Source: Prauserella flavalba (GTDB lineage Bacteria > Actinomycetota > Actinomycetes > Mycobacteriales > Pseudonocardiaceae). From it: a DNA stretch of 64,000 bases. Location of the stretch: assembly GCF_003202235.1 (NCBI RefSeq), contig NZ_MASU01000013.1, positions 434,001 to 498,000 on the forward strand. Reading direction: 5' to 3'. Below the pieces are notes generated by a model, which had not been told where the DNA came from, did no database searches, and saw only the letters and a list, made by a program, of their open reading frames with translations. Below are positions 16,301 through 26,323 of this stretch, in pieces. The position numbers and the translations under genes are program-made. Within the stretch, counting starts at the first letter, position 1, and each line of letters begins with the position of its first letter.

Positions 16301-16915
16301 TCAGCCGAGGAGGGCCCGGATGCGTTGTTCTCGGTCGGCAGGCGTCTGGCGGGGGCAGCTCGCGCACTTCTCGCCGCCCGTCGCCTCGTAGATGAGGCAG
16401 CACGACGAGCGGCGGACCACCTCGTGTGGTCCGATGTGGACATAGCGGGGCCGCGGCATCCGGCGGCCGACCGCGGCCGCGAGCGGGGCCGCGAGGTCGG
16501 TCCGTCCCGCCCACAGCAGGCGGGTGCCGATCGAGTCGGCGGCGATCGCCCACAGCGAGCGAGTCGTCGCCCCGGACACGTGTGCGATTGCCTCCACGAT
16601 CCGGTCGAGGGCGTCGCCGAGGGCGGTCCCGAACGCGGTGAGGTCGCCGTGGAGCACGCGGTCCGCGCGCGCGTCGAGATACCGGCCGTCGGGATGCATC
16701 GTGAACGTGACGGCCTCCAGCGCGGGATCCAGCGCCATGCCCGTGCGGGCGAACGACTCCAGCGAGGGGCCGACGAGCACCGACGACGCCGAGTACCACC
16801 GGATCGTGCCCAGCACCCGGTCGCTCGCCCTGCCGTAGAGGCGGGCGGCGCCCTTCAGGTCCTCGCGCAGCCACGCGGGGTCGGCGAGCACCGTCGCCGG
16901 GACCTCTACGCTCAT
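16301..16915 (-). CDS. (2Fe-2S)-binding protein, FhuF-like ferric-siderophore reductase
   Basis: A 204-residue soluble protein whose C-terminus carries the FhuF-type iron-sulfur motif: RRSSCCLIYEATGGEKCASC, i.e. CC-x10-C-x2-C, near residues 172-187. Such proteins reduce ferric siderophore complexes to release iron in the cytoplasm. The N-terminal two thirds is the divergent FhuF/IucA-like body. The ATG at 16915 overlaps the stop of the upstream methyltransferase gene (ATGA), so the two are cotranscribed. No siderophore genes are in the window, so the iron role rests on the motif alone. Confidence 0.75.
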   Translation of the reverse strand: MSVEVPATVLADPAWLREDLKGAARLYGRASDRVLGTIRWYSASSVLVGPSLESFARTGMALDPALEAVTFTMHPDGRYLDARADRVLHGDLTAFGTALGDALDRIVEAIAHVSGATTRSLWAIAADSIGTRLLWAGRTDLAAPLAAAVGRRMPRPRYVHIGPHEVVRRSSCCLIYEATGGEKCASCPRQTPADREQRIRALLG

Positions 16916-17766
16916 GGCAGCCTGCGGTAGGTCGACACGGAGAACGCCGTGGTGACGCCCACGGTCTCGGTCAGCGCGGCGAGCCGGTCGCCGAGCCCGC
17001 CGCGATGCAGGTGGTGAGCGTTCGGACCCATCAGCACCACCCTCCGCACGTCGTCGGGACCGAGCCTGACCGTACCCCCGCACTGCCGTCTGCGGGTGAG
17101 CTCGAAGCCGTCCGCGAGCGCCGCGTCGAGGCGCTGCTCCTTGTCCTCGCCGATGTCGAGCAGGTCCAGTTTCCGCGCCAGCTCACCCAGATGGCCGCTG
17201 CCGGGGGAGGCGACCACCACCGTGCCGCCCGGCCGCAGCACCCGGTGGAACTCCGCGGCGTTGCGTGGCGCGAACACGTTGAGCACCGTGTCGGCGACGC
17301 CGGAGCCCACCGGCCACGGCTCCCAGAGGTTCCACACGGCCGCCCCGATCCTCGGGTGCGCCTTCGCCGCGCGCCGCAGGGCGGGCGCCGAAACGTCGAG
17401 CGCGAGCCCCTCCGCTCCGGGCAGCGCGTCGAGTACTTTCGCCAGGTAGTAGCCGGTGCCGGCGCCCGCGTCGACCACGAGGTCACCCGTTGCCTCCTCG
17501 GCCAGGACCTCCGCCAGCGGCGCGTAGAAACCCGCGGCGAGGAACTCGGCCCGCGCGGCCACCATCTCGCCCGTGTCGGCGGTGCCCGCGGCCACCTTCG
17601 CGTGCAGCAGGTTCACGTAGCCCTGCCTGGCGAGGTCGAACGCATGGCGCCGCTCGCATCGCAGCGCGTGACCGGTCAGGTCGACGCCGCCGCCACAGAC
17701 GGAGCAGCGCAGCGCCGCCAGCACAGCGGACGGTAGCGGTTTCGCAGCCGTTTCACGCGAGGTCAC
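16912..17766 (-). CDS. 23S rRNA guanine-N1 methyltransferase-like protein (RlmA/TlrB type)
   Basis: An approximately 284-residue SAM methyltransferase with an N-terminal zinc ribbon (LRCSVCGGGV, then ALRCERRHAFDLARQGYVNLL) followed by a class I Rossmann domain (VVDAGAGTGYYLAKVLDAL). This layout, including FDLARQGYVNLL, is diagnostic of RlmA(I)/RlmA(II)-TlrB enzymes that methylate G745 or G748 of 23S rRNA; some members confer macrolide resistance. The start is uncertain: I take GTG at 17766, but an in-frame GTG at 17811 would add 15 basic residues. It is divergent from amtB. Which nucleotide is modified cannot be read from sequence. Confidence 0.82.
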   Translation of the reverse strand: MTSRETAAKPLPSAVLAALRCSVCGGGVDLTGHALRCERRHAFDLARQGYVNLLHAKVAAGTADTGEMVAARAEFLAAGFYAPLAEVLAEEATGDLVVDAGAGTGYYLAKVLDALPGAEGLALDVSAPALRRAAKAHPRIGAAVWNLWEPWPVGSGVADTVLNVFAPRNAAEFHRVLRPGGTVVVASPGSGHLGELARKLDLLDIGEDKEQRLDAALADGFELTRRRQCGGTVRLGPDDVRRVVLMGPNAHHLHRGGLGDRLAALTETVGVTTAFSVSTYRRLP

Positions 17767-17831
17767 GCACGCTATTCGACCACGACGTTTCGCAGCCGGA
17801 CGAATCGGCACAGGTCACGGGAAACCCACCC

Positions 17832-17868
17832 GTAACATGGCGGCCCGTTTGGTTCACGACGTCGAAAC
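17832..17868 (+). promoter_or_regulatory. Candidate GlnR site upstream of amtB
   Basis: GTAAC at 17832-17836, then TTCAC-gacgtc-GAAAC at 17853-17868. The second part fits the actinomycete GlnR half pattern gTnAc-n6-GaAAc apart from its first base; the first part supplies one more GTnAC 5-mer but lacks its partner. GlnR control of amtB-glnK-glnD is established in Streptomyces; here it is inferred. Confidence 0.35.
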
Positions 17869-17954
17869 CTGAGAATCCACTCCGCGCAACACGCCTTCCC
17901 GATGCTGTGCCGCAATTGCGAGTTCTGCGATCCGGCTCTCGAAGGAGGAGAAGC

Positions 17955-19609
<1,655 letters not shown>

Positions 19610-19618
19610 GAGACTGCC

Positions 19619-21931
19619 GTGGTCGTAGGGGGACTTGTCGAGGCGGCCAACCGGCTGCTGGAGGGTCGCCACGGACGGCTCGGAGCGACCGCGCTGCGGG
19701 CCGCCCTGGTCGACCTGTACGAGTTCTGGCTGAGCAAGGCCGCCGCGGCGGCCGGTGTCGACACCGCTGAACCCGGTGTCGCGCTGGTCGCCGTCGGCGG
19801 CCTCGGCCGTCGGGAGCTCGTGCCCTTCTCCGACCTCGACCTGGTGCTGGTGCACAACGGAAATCCGGACATCGGGGAGATCGCGGACGCGCTCTGGTAC
19901 CCGCTGTGGGACGCCAGAGTCGGCCTCGATCACTCGGTACGCACACCGGGGGAGGCGCTCAAGGTCGCCTCCGAGGATCTGCGGACGGCGATGGGTCTGC
20001 TCGACGCCCGGCACCTCGCCGGTGACGAGGAGCTGACCCAGCGCCTGGCTTCGGCGGCGCGCGACCACTGGCGGCGCACGGCCCGCAAACGGTTGCCCGA
20101 GCTGGCCGAGGCCACGCGCACGCGCTGGCGGCGCAGCGGGGAGATCGCGCAGTCGGCCGAACCCGATCTGAAGTACGGCCGCGGTGGCCTGCGGGACCTG
20201 GGGTTGCTGGAGGCGTTCGCCGTGGCCCAGCTCACCGACCGCCCGAACGAGGAGCTGCGCGCGGCCCGTGAGCTGCTGCTCGACGTCCGCACCGAGCTGC
20301 GCAGGGAGCTGCGCCGCGATCGCGACGTGCTGGGCGCGGGCGACGCCGAGCTGGTGGCCGGTGCCCTGGAGCTGGGCGACCGCTTCTCACTGGCCCGTAA
20401 GCTCTCCGGCGCGGGCAGGGCCGTCGGCTACGCCGTGGACGTCGCCCTGCGGGCCGCGATCGAGCCGCCGAAGACGCGGTTCGGCAGGCGGCCGAGCCGC
20501 ACCCCGCTCGACGACGGCGTGGTCCTGCACGGCAACGAGGTCGCGCTCGCCCGCGACGCGGTGCCCGCCCGCGATCCCGGGCTGCTGCTGCGGGTCGCCG
20601 CGGCGTCGGCCCGCACCGGCAAGCCCATCGCGCACGGCACACTGCGGACGCTCGCCGACTCCGCGCCCGAGCTGCGTGCCCCGTGGCCGGAACCCGCGCG
20701 GCAGGCGCTGACGGAGCTGCTCGGCGCGGGCGAGGGGCTCGTCGACGCCGTCGAGGCGCTCGACCGGACGGGCCTGTGGGCGCGCCTGTTCCCGGAATGG
20801 GGCGCGGTGCGCGACCTCCCGCCGCGCGAGCCGGTGCACGCGTGGACGGTCGACCGGCACCTGGTGCAGGCGTGCGTCGAGGCGGCGCGGCTCACCACCA
20901 CCGTGTCGCGGCCCGACCTGCTGCTGCTCGGTGCGCTCCTGCACGACATCGGCAAGGGGCGGGACACGGACCACTCCGAGCTGGGGGCCAAGATCGCCGC
21001 GCAGGTGGCCGTCCGCATCGGACTGTCCGATGCGGACGTCGCCATCGTCGCCGGCATGGTGCGGCACCACCTGCTCCTGCCGGACACGGCCACGCGCCGC
21101 GACATCAGCGAGCTGGAGACCGTCGAGCGGGTCGTCAAGACCGTCGATGGCCATCCGCTGCTGCTCGACCTCCTGCGGGCGCTCGCGCAGGCCGACTCGC
21201 TCGCGACGGGCCCCGGCGTGTGGACGGAGTGGAAGGCGGGGCTGATCTCCGAGCTGGTCAGCCGCTGCCGGCAGCTGTTGCACGGCAACGGTTTCCCGGC
21301 GCCCGAGCCGATCGACGACACCCAGCGCGAGCTGGTGGCCGAGGCGGTGCGGACCACGCGTGGCGAGGTGCGCGTGACCGCGGCGGGCAAGCTCGCCACC
21401 GTGGTGCTCGCCGTGCCGGCCAACGCCGAGCTGCTCACGCCCGCCGCCGGTGTGCTCGCGCTCAACTCGCTCGAGGTGCACACGGCGATGCTGCACAGTC
21501 ACGGCGGGGGCCGGGTCGGCGTCTTCACGGCGTCGCCGAGGTTCGGCACGCTGCCCGACGCGGGACTGCTGCGCGAGCAGTTCGCCAGGGCCGTCGCCGG
21601 TGGCCTTCCGCTGAGCCAGAAGCTCGCCGAGAAGGAGAAGGCATACGACACGCCGCTGCCGGTCCCGGCGTCGCCGAAGGTGCTGTGGTTCGACGACGAG
21701 ACGGCGGCCCCCGGCTCCGTGGTGCTCGAACTGCGCGCGGTGGACCGGATCGGGCTGCTGTACCGGGTCGCCGGTGCGCTGCGCCGGTGTGACGCCGAGG
21801 TGCGCTGGGCGAAGGTTTCCACGCTGGGGGCCAGGGTGGTCGACTCGTTCGCCGTGTCGCCGAGGCAGGGCACGCTCGATCAGGCGTGGCGGCAGCGCGT
21901 CGAGCAGGCGGTGCTCGCCGCGGCCACCTGA
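19619..21931 (+). CDS. glnD: PII nucleotidyltransferase / GlnD
   Basis: A 770-residue bifunctional enzyme modifying GlnK. The N-terminal nucleotidyltransferase domain has GGLGRRELVPFSDLDLVLVH (GG…D-x-D), the middle holds an HD hydrolase domain with LLHDIGKG and MVRHH, and the C-terminus has an ACT domain (VLELRAVDRIGLLYRVAGAL). Actinobacterial members usually adenylylate rather than uridylylate PII. The GTG start follows the glnK stop by 9 bp with only a weak ribosome site. Confidence 0.94.
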   Translation: MVVGGLVEAANRLLEGRHGRLGATALRAALVDLYEFWLSKAAAAAGVDTAEPGVALVAVGGLGRRELVPFSDLDLVLVHNGNPDIGEIADALWYPLWDARVGLDHSVRTPGEALKVASEDLRTAMGLLDARHLAGDEELTQRLASAARDHWRRTARKRLPELAEATRTRWRRSGEIAQSAEPDLKYGRGGLRDLGLLEAFAVAQLTDRPNEELRAARELLLDVRTELRRELRRDRDVLGAGDAELVAGALELGDRFSLARKLSGAGRAVGYAVDVALRAAIEPPKTRFGRRPSRTPLDDGVVLHGNEVALARDAVPARDPGLLLRVAAASARTGKPIAHGTLRTLADSAPELRAPWPEPARQALTELLGAGEGLVDAVEALDRTGLWARLFPEWGAVRDLPPREPVHAWTVDRHLVQACVEAARLTTTVSRPDLLLLGALLHDIGKGRDTDHSELGAKIAAQVAVRIGLSDADVAIVAGMVRHHLLLPDTATRRDISELETVERVVKTVDGHPLLLDLLRALAQADSLATGPGVWTEWKAGLISELVSRCRQLLHGNGFPAPEPIDDTQRELVAEAVRTTRGEVRVTAAGKLATVVLAVPANAELLTPAAGVLALNSLEVHTAMLHSHGGGRVGVFTASPRFGTLPDAGLLREQFARAVAGGLPLSQKLAEKEKAYDTPLPVPASPKVLWFDDETAAPGSVVLELRAVDRIGLLYRVAGALRRCDAEVRWAKVSTLGARVVDSFAVSPRQGTLDQAWRQRVEQAVLAAAT

Positions 21932-22081
21932 GGCGGCTTCCGCGTGTCGGCGACGCCGGCCGCGGGGGCCGGTGGCACCATAGCCCGCTTGACGGAGCTG
22001 GAGCCCTCGGTTCTCCCGATGACGACCTGGCCTCATTTCCGTTGCCGACGGCGCATTCCATCCAGATCTACGGATTCGTGC

Positions 22082-22591
22082 GAGACGCTCGGCGCGCTCA
22101 GCGTGCGCGGCCAGGTGATCATGCTCGACACCATGCACTGGCCCGGCGAGGTCCGTACGCCCGGCTTTCCCTTTCTGCGCGAGGACGTCGACCTGCGGCT
22201 CGCCGAGGTACGCGCCGCGGCCAACATGATCGAGAACCTCCGCGGCGACTGCGAGCCACACCGCTACACCGACGACCACGCCGCCGCGCTCAACGCGCTG
22301 ATCGAGGCCAGGATCGAGGGCCGGGATGTGGTCCAGCCCACGGCGGCCGTCCAGGACGAGGGTGTGGCCGAGCTGCTCCGGGCGCTGGGGGCGAGCACTC
22401 GGGAGCGCGCCGACGACGACCGGGAACGGAAGTCCGTGCGCAGGGCGAGGGCGGCGGCAGGCAAAGCCGGCACCGCGAAGAAGCGCGCGAAGCGGGCATC
22501 CGGCAGGGCGCGCTCGGCGCCCAGGTCCGATCACCGAGCACCGCTGGGTAGTTCTACGCAGAACGGATGCGGTGTCTTCACGCTGCCGTGA
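22082..22591 (+). pseudogene. C-terminal remnant of a Ku DNA end-binding protein gene
   Basis: The translated stretch from ETLGALSVRGQ through VIMLDTMHWPGEVRTPGF, ENLRGDCEPHRYTDDHAAAL and NALIEARIEGRDVV matches the C-terminal third of bacterial Ku as I know it. It is followed by a Lys/Arg-rich tail (GKAGTAKKRAKRASGRARS) like extended Ku C-termini. Full-length bacterial Ku is roughly 270-320 residues; the DNA-ring core is absent here. Just upstream, GFVRDA appears in another frame where Ku has FVxRxRE, implying a frameshift at about 22082. No start with a ribosome site is evident; an ATG at 22121 could yield a short C-terminal peptide. Ku identity is inferred from memory of the family. Confidence 0.6.
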
Positions 22592-22602
22592 CCACCGCGT
22601 GT

Positions 22603-22626
22603 CCGGGCAGGCTGAGACCTGCCCGG
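22603..22626 (+). terminator. Hairpin after the Ku remnant
   Basis: Perfect stem CCGGGCAGG / CCTGCCCGG with a 6-base loop (ctgaga), 11 bp after the last stop of the Ku remnant. No U-tract follows, as is common in GC-rich actinomycetes. It probably ends the amtB-glnK-glnD transcript or the remnant. Confidence 0.4.
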
Positions 22627-22715
22627 GTGAGGTGCCGGGGTCGGCGCGGATCGCCTGGTACTGGGGGTCTGGCGAACACGCCGGCCGCAAGGGGCACCCG
22701 CTTGGGCAGCCCGCC

Positions 22716-22749
22716 GCCCGGCCGGACCAGGGGAGGTGACCGGCCGGGC
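22716..22749 (+). other. Stable hairpin in the ffh leader with a purine-rich loop
   Basis: 10-bp perfect stem GCCCGGCCGG / CCGGCCGGGC around a 14-base loop that contains AGGGGAGGTG, a Shine-Dalgarno-like sequence. It is 90 bp upstream of the ffh start. The region 22592-22838 otherwise holds only the preceding hairpin and a TACCCT hexamer that could be a -10. I looked for a small SRP RNA here and did not find its conserved tetraloop region. Confidence 0.35.
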
Positions 22750-22838
22750 GGTCCCTCGGGATGACCCGGCCAGTACCCTGGGATGTTGTCGGCCCGTGAG
22801 CCGGCTGAGTATCCACGACCTGCTGGAGCGTGCACCCC

Positions 22839-24377
22839 GTGTTCGACACACTCTCCGATCGGCTCACGTCGGTCCTGCAGAACCTCCGAGGCAAGGGCAA
22901 GCTCTCCGATGCCGACATCGACGCCACCGCGCGCGAGATCCGCATCGCGCTGCTGGAGGCCGACGTCGCGCTGCCCGTGGTCAGGGAGTTCATCGGCCAC
23001 GTCAAGGAGCGCGCCAAGGGCGCCGAGGTGTCCGAGGCCCTCAACCCCGCGCAGCAGGTCATCAAGATCGTCAACGAGGAGCTCATCGGCATCCTCGGCG
23101 GCGAGACCCGGCGGATCAACCTCGCCAAGAACCCGCCGACGGTGATCATGCTCGCCGGTCTGCAGGGTTCCGGTAAGACCACGCTGGCCGGCAAGCTCGC
23201 GCTCTGGCTGAAGAAGCAGGGCCACGCGCCGCTGCTCGTGGCGTGTGACCTTCAGCGCCCCAACGCGGTCACGCAGCTGCAGGTCGTCGGCGAGCGCGCC
23301 GGGGTCGCGACGTTCGCCCCCGAACCGGGCAACGGCGTCGGCGACCCGGTGGACGTCGCGCGGCGCAGCATCGAGGAGGCCAGGCACGCGCAGCACGACG
23401 TGGTCGTGGTCGACACCGCGGGCCGCCTCGGTGTCGACGAGGAGCTGATGAAGCAGGCCGCGGACATCCGCGACGCCGTGTCGCCCGACGAGACCCTGTT
23501 CGTGGTCGACGCCATGATCGGTCAGGACGCCGTGACCACGGCCGAGGCGTTCCGCGACGGCGTCGGCTTCTCCGGCGTGGTGCTCACCAAGCTCGACGGT
23601 GACGCCCGTGGTGGTGCGGCGCTGTCGGTGCGCCAGGTCACCGGCCAGCCTATCCTCTTCGCGTCCAACGGCGAGAAGCTCGAGGACTTCGACGTCTTCC
23701 ACCCGGACCGGATGGCGAGCCGGATCCTCGGCATGGGCGACATGCTCACCCTGATCGAGCAGGCCGAGCAGGCGTTCGACCAGGAGAAGGCCGAGAAGGC
23801 GGCGGCCAAGCTGGGCAGTGGTGAGCTGACCCTGGAGGACTTCCTCGAGCAGATGCTCGCCGTGCGCAAGATGGGTCCCATCGGCAACCTGCTGGGCATG
23901 CTGCCCGGCGCGGGCCAGATGAAGGACCAGCTCGCCAACGTCGACGACAAGCACCTCGACCGGCTCCAGGCGATCATCCGCGGCATGACCCCCGCCGAGC
24001 GGGCCAACCCGAAGATGATCAACGCCTCCCGCAGGCAGCGCATCGCGCGCGGTTCCGGTGTCGCCGTGCGCGACGTCAACGACCTGGTCAACCGGTTCTT
24101 CGAGGCCCGCAAGATGATGCAGCAGATGGCGGGCCGGTTCGGTTTCGGCGGTGGCGGCAGCGCCACCAAGAAGCAGCACGTGCGCAAGGGGAAGAAGGGC
24201 AAGAAGGGCAAGAAGGTCCAGCAGAAGGCGCGCGGCGGCTTCCCCGGCGGCATGCCCGGCGGGTTCCCGGCCGCCGGGGGCGGCGGGATGCCCGACCTGT
24301 CGCAGCTCGGCGGCGGCCTCAACGACCTGCCCCCCGGCTTCGACCCTTCGAAGCTGAACTTCCCGAAGAACAAGTAG
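22839..24377 (+). CDS. ffh: Signal recognition particle GTPase Ffh
   Basis: A 512-residue SRP54 homologue that binds the 4.5S RNA and signal peptides on ribosomes and delivers them to FtsY. It has the N domain (FDTLSDRLTSVLQNLRGKGK), the G domain with P-loop GLQGSGKTT at residues 107-115, DTAGRLG, TKLDGDARGGAALS, and the Met-rich M domain. The C-terminus carries an extra basic run (KKGKKGKKGKK) and a Gly/Met/Pro-rich tail. Start GTG at 22839 is preferred over GTG 22830, since TGGAG ends 9 bp before it. The amidohydrolase gene follows 4 bp after the stop, as in mycobacteria. Confidence 0.96.
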   Translation: MFDTLSDRLTSVLQNLRGKGKLSDADIDATAREIRIALLEADVALPVVREFIGHVKERAKGAEVSEALNPAQQVIKIVNEELIGILGGETRRINLAKNPPTVIMLAGLQGSGKTTLAGKLALWLKKQGHAPLLVACDLQRPNAVTQLQVVGERAGVATFAPEPGNGVGDPVDVARRSIEEARHAQHDVVVVDTAGRLGVDEELMKQAADIRDAVSPDETLFVVDAMIGQDAVTTAEAFRDGVGFSGVVLTKLDGDARGGAALSVRQVTGQPILFASNGEKLEDFDVFHPDRMASRILGMGDMLTLIEQAEQAFDQEKAEKAAAKLGSGELTLEDFLEQMLAVRKMGPIGNLLGMLPGAGQMKDQLANVDDKHLDRLQAIIRGMTPAERANPKMINASRRQRIARGSGVAVRDVNDLVNRFFEARKMMQQMAGRFGFGGGGSATKKQHVRKGKKGKKGKKVQQKARGGFPGGMPGGFPAAGGGGMPDLSQLGGGLNDLPPGFDPSKLNFPKNK

Positions 24378-24381
24378 GCCC

Positions 24382-25446
24382 ATGTACCACCTGCGTGGGG
24401 TCGTGCTGCCCGACGGCGGCGAGCGCGATGTCTGGATCGGTGACGGCCGGATCTCGTTCGAGCCGGTGGACGGCGCCCGTTCGCTCGACGGCGCGTTCCT
24501 CGTGCCGGGTCTCGTGGACGCGCACTGCCATCCCGGCATCGGGGTGCACGGCCCGACGACGATCGAGGAGGCGACCGAGCAGGCGCTGACCGACCGCGAC
24601 GCGGGCACCCTGCTCATCCGCGACTGCGGGGTGCCGATCGACATCCGGCCGCTGCAGGAGCGTGCGGACATGCCGAGGATCGTGCGTGGCGGGCAGCATC
24701 TCGCGCTGCCGAAGCGGTACGTGCCGAAGCTCGGCATCGACCTCGACCACCCGGACCAGTTGCCGGAGGCCGTCGCCGAGCAGGCCAGGGCGGCGGACGG
24801 CTGGGTGAAGATCGTCGGTGACTGGATCGACCGCGCGGTCGGCGACCTCGCTCCGCTCTGGCCGGACGACGTCCTGGCCGAGGCGATCAAGGCAGCCCAC
24901 GAGGAGGGCGCGCGGGTCACCGCACACGTGTTCGGCGAGGCCGCGATGCCCGGGCTGATCAACGCGGGCATCGACTGCCTCGAACACGGCACCGGGCTCT
25001 CGGCCGACCTGCTCGCCGAGATGGCGCGACGGGGCACCGCACTCGTGCCCACGCTGATCAACATCGAGAACTTCCCCGGCATCGCCGACCAGGCGGCCAA
25101 GTACCCGGTCTACGCCGCGCACATGCGGGCGCTGCACGCCGGGGTCACCGACATGGTCGGCGCGGCGCTGGACGCCGGCGTCGCCGTGTACGCGGGCACC
25201 GACGCGGGCGGCATGGTGGAGCACGGCAGGCTGCCCGACGAGGTCGAGGCGCTGCACCGGGCGGGCATGTCCGCGGAGCAGGCGCTCGCGGCGGCGTCGT
25301 GGGCAGCCCGCGAGTGGCTGGGCTTCGAGTGCATCGCCGACGGCGCGCCCGCCGATCTGGTGGTGTTCGACGCCGACCCCCGCGAGGACCTCTCCGTCCT
25401 GCGCCGGCCCCGGCACATCATCCTGCGCGGCACCCTGATCAGGTGA
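24382..25446 (+). CDS. Amidohydrolase family protein downstream of ffh
   Basis: A 354-residue TIM-barrel amidohydrolase. Metal-binding motifs are LVPGLVDAHCHPG (HxH), the active-site Lys in GWVKIVGDW, TAHVFGEAAM (His), CLEHGTGL (His) and AGTDAGG (Asp), arranged as in imidazolonepropionase/prolidase-type members. It begins 4 bp after ffh, and a homologous gene sits in the same place in Mycobacterium tuberculosis, so the linkage is old, but the substrate is unknown. Nothing suggests a role in protein export. Confidence 0.85.
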   Translation: MYHLRGVVLPDGGERDVWIGDGRISFEPVDGARSLDGAFLVPGLVDAHCHPGIGVHGPTTIEEATEQALTDRDAGTLLIRDCGVPIDIRPLQERADMPRIVRGGQHLALPKRYVPKLGIDLDHPDQLPEAVAEQARAADGWVKIVGDWIDRAVGDLAPLWPDDVLAEAIKAAHEEGARVTAHVFGEAAMPGLINAGIDCLEHGTGLSADLLAEMARRGTALVPTLINIENFPGIADQAAKYPVYAAHMRALHAGVTDMVGAALDAGVAVYAGTDAGGMVEHGRLPDEVEALHRAGMSAEQALAAASWAAREWLGFECIADGAPADLVVFDADPREDLSVLRRPRHIILRGTLIR

Positions 25447-25476
25447 GGCCCTTCTGCGCATCGCTGCGCTGCGCCC

Positions 25477-25500
25477 ACGCAACTAAAGTGCCCTTGGGTG
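25477..25500. repeat. Decayed half-copy of the type A palindrome
   Basis: ACGCAACTAAAGTGCCCTTG continuing to GGTG matches 20 of 24 positions of the 3' arm of the palindromes at 4444 and 13166. The other arm is missing. It sits between two genes of the same direction (amidohydrolase and CPBP protease), unlike the intact copies. Confidence 0.55.
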
Positions 25501-25526
25501 CAGGTCATCGGTGACGGGGAGGTGCG

Positions 25527-26267
25527 GTGGATCGCAGCCGGGAGGATCCTCTGCCGATCCGCGCCGGGCTGGTCCTCGGCGCGCACTGGGGCTTCCTCGC
25601 GTTCTTCGCGGGACTCGGGGCGTACTACCTGCTCTCGCTGCTGCTGACCGCGTTCGCGATCGGCGGCGACGGCGAGGTCGGCTCGCTGCGGCTGCCCGAG
25701 CTGGGCCCGCTGGTGCTGCTCGCCTTCGTGCCCAACCTCCTGCTCGGCCTCGCACCCGTGCTCGCCGCCCGCCGCTGGGGGCGGGGCGTGCTCGCGGAGT
25801 TCCGCCTGCTGCCCAACGCCAGGGACGTCAAGGTGGGCCTCGCGTGCGGCGGCTTCGCGTTGCTCACCGGCTACCTGCTCAACGTGGTGCTGCTGGAGGT
25901 CTACGGCACCGACCGGCTCACCGACCCGCTCACCGAGGTGTTCGGCGGCATCGCCTCCGATGCCGGCTGGCTCATCGTCGCCGCGCTCATCGTGGTGGTG
26001 GCCGCGCCGCTCACCGAGGAGCTGTTCGTCCGCGGCGCGCTGTGGAATGGCCTCGTCCACCATCGGGTACCACCGTGGGTGGTCCTGGTGCTGACGGCGC
26101 TCGTGTTCGCACAGCTGCACGGCGAGCCGACGCGCACGATCGCGCTGCTCGGCCAGGGGATCGCGATCGGTGCAGCCCGGTTGATCACCGACCGCGTGGG
26201 TGCGAGCCTCGTGGCGCACGCGACGAACAACCTGCCGCCCGCGCTGCTGCTGTTCGGCGGCTCGTAA
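25527..26267 (+). CDS. CPBP-family intramembrane metalloprotease (first of two)
   Basis: A 246-residue polytopic membrane protein of the CAAX protease/bacteriocin-processing (Abi) family. The three motifs are present in the C-terminal half: APLTEELFVRG (EExxxR), FAQLH (FxxxH) and HATNN (HxxxN). The GTG start has GGGGAGG upstream. In bacteria such proteins act in peptide processing or self-immunity; targets here are unknown. A second family member follows 56 bp later. Confidence 0.85.
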   Translation: MDRSREDPLPIRAGLVLGAHWGFLAFFAGLGAYYLLSLLLTAFAIGGDGEVGSLRLPELGPLVLLAFVPNLLLGLAPVLAARRWGRGVLAEFRLLPNARDVKVGLACGGFALLTGYLLNVVLLEVYGTDRLTDPLTEVFGGIASDAGWLIVAALIVVVAAPLTEELFVRGALWNGLVHHRVPPWVVLVLTALVFAQLHGEPTRTIALLGQGIAIGAARLITDRVGASLVAHATNNLPPALLLFGGS

Positions 26268-26323
26268 TCGGGCGTGTGCGCACAGTAGGCTCACCGGGTC
26301 GAAGGCGGCGGGGTTGATGGAGG

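Noticed and set aside
22592-22838. Possible small SRP RNA gene just before ffh
   Set aside because: I looked for the conserved GGAAGCAGC-type apical loop and a long imperfect helix and found only short GC hairpins.
22736-23176. 146-codon plus-strand frame starting at the SD-like loop in the ffh leader
   Set aside because: Most of it overlaps ffh in another frame with Arg-rich sequence. The start is inside a strong hairpin and there is no sign of a separate protein.
20387-25100. Two very long minus-strand frames (935 and 840 codons) across glnD and ffh
   Set aside because: Both lie opposite well-identified genes, have no domain features and are shadows of high-GC coding sequence.
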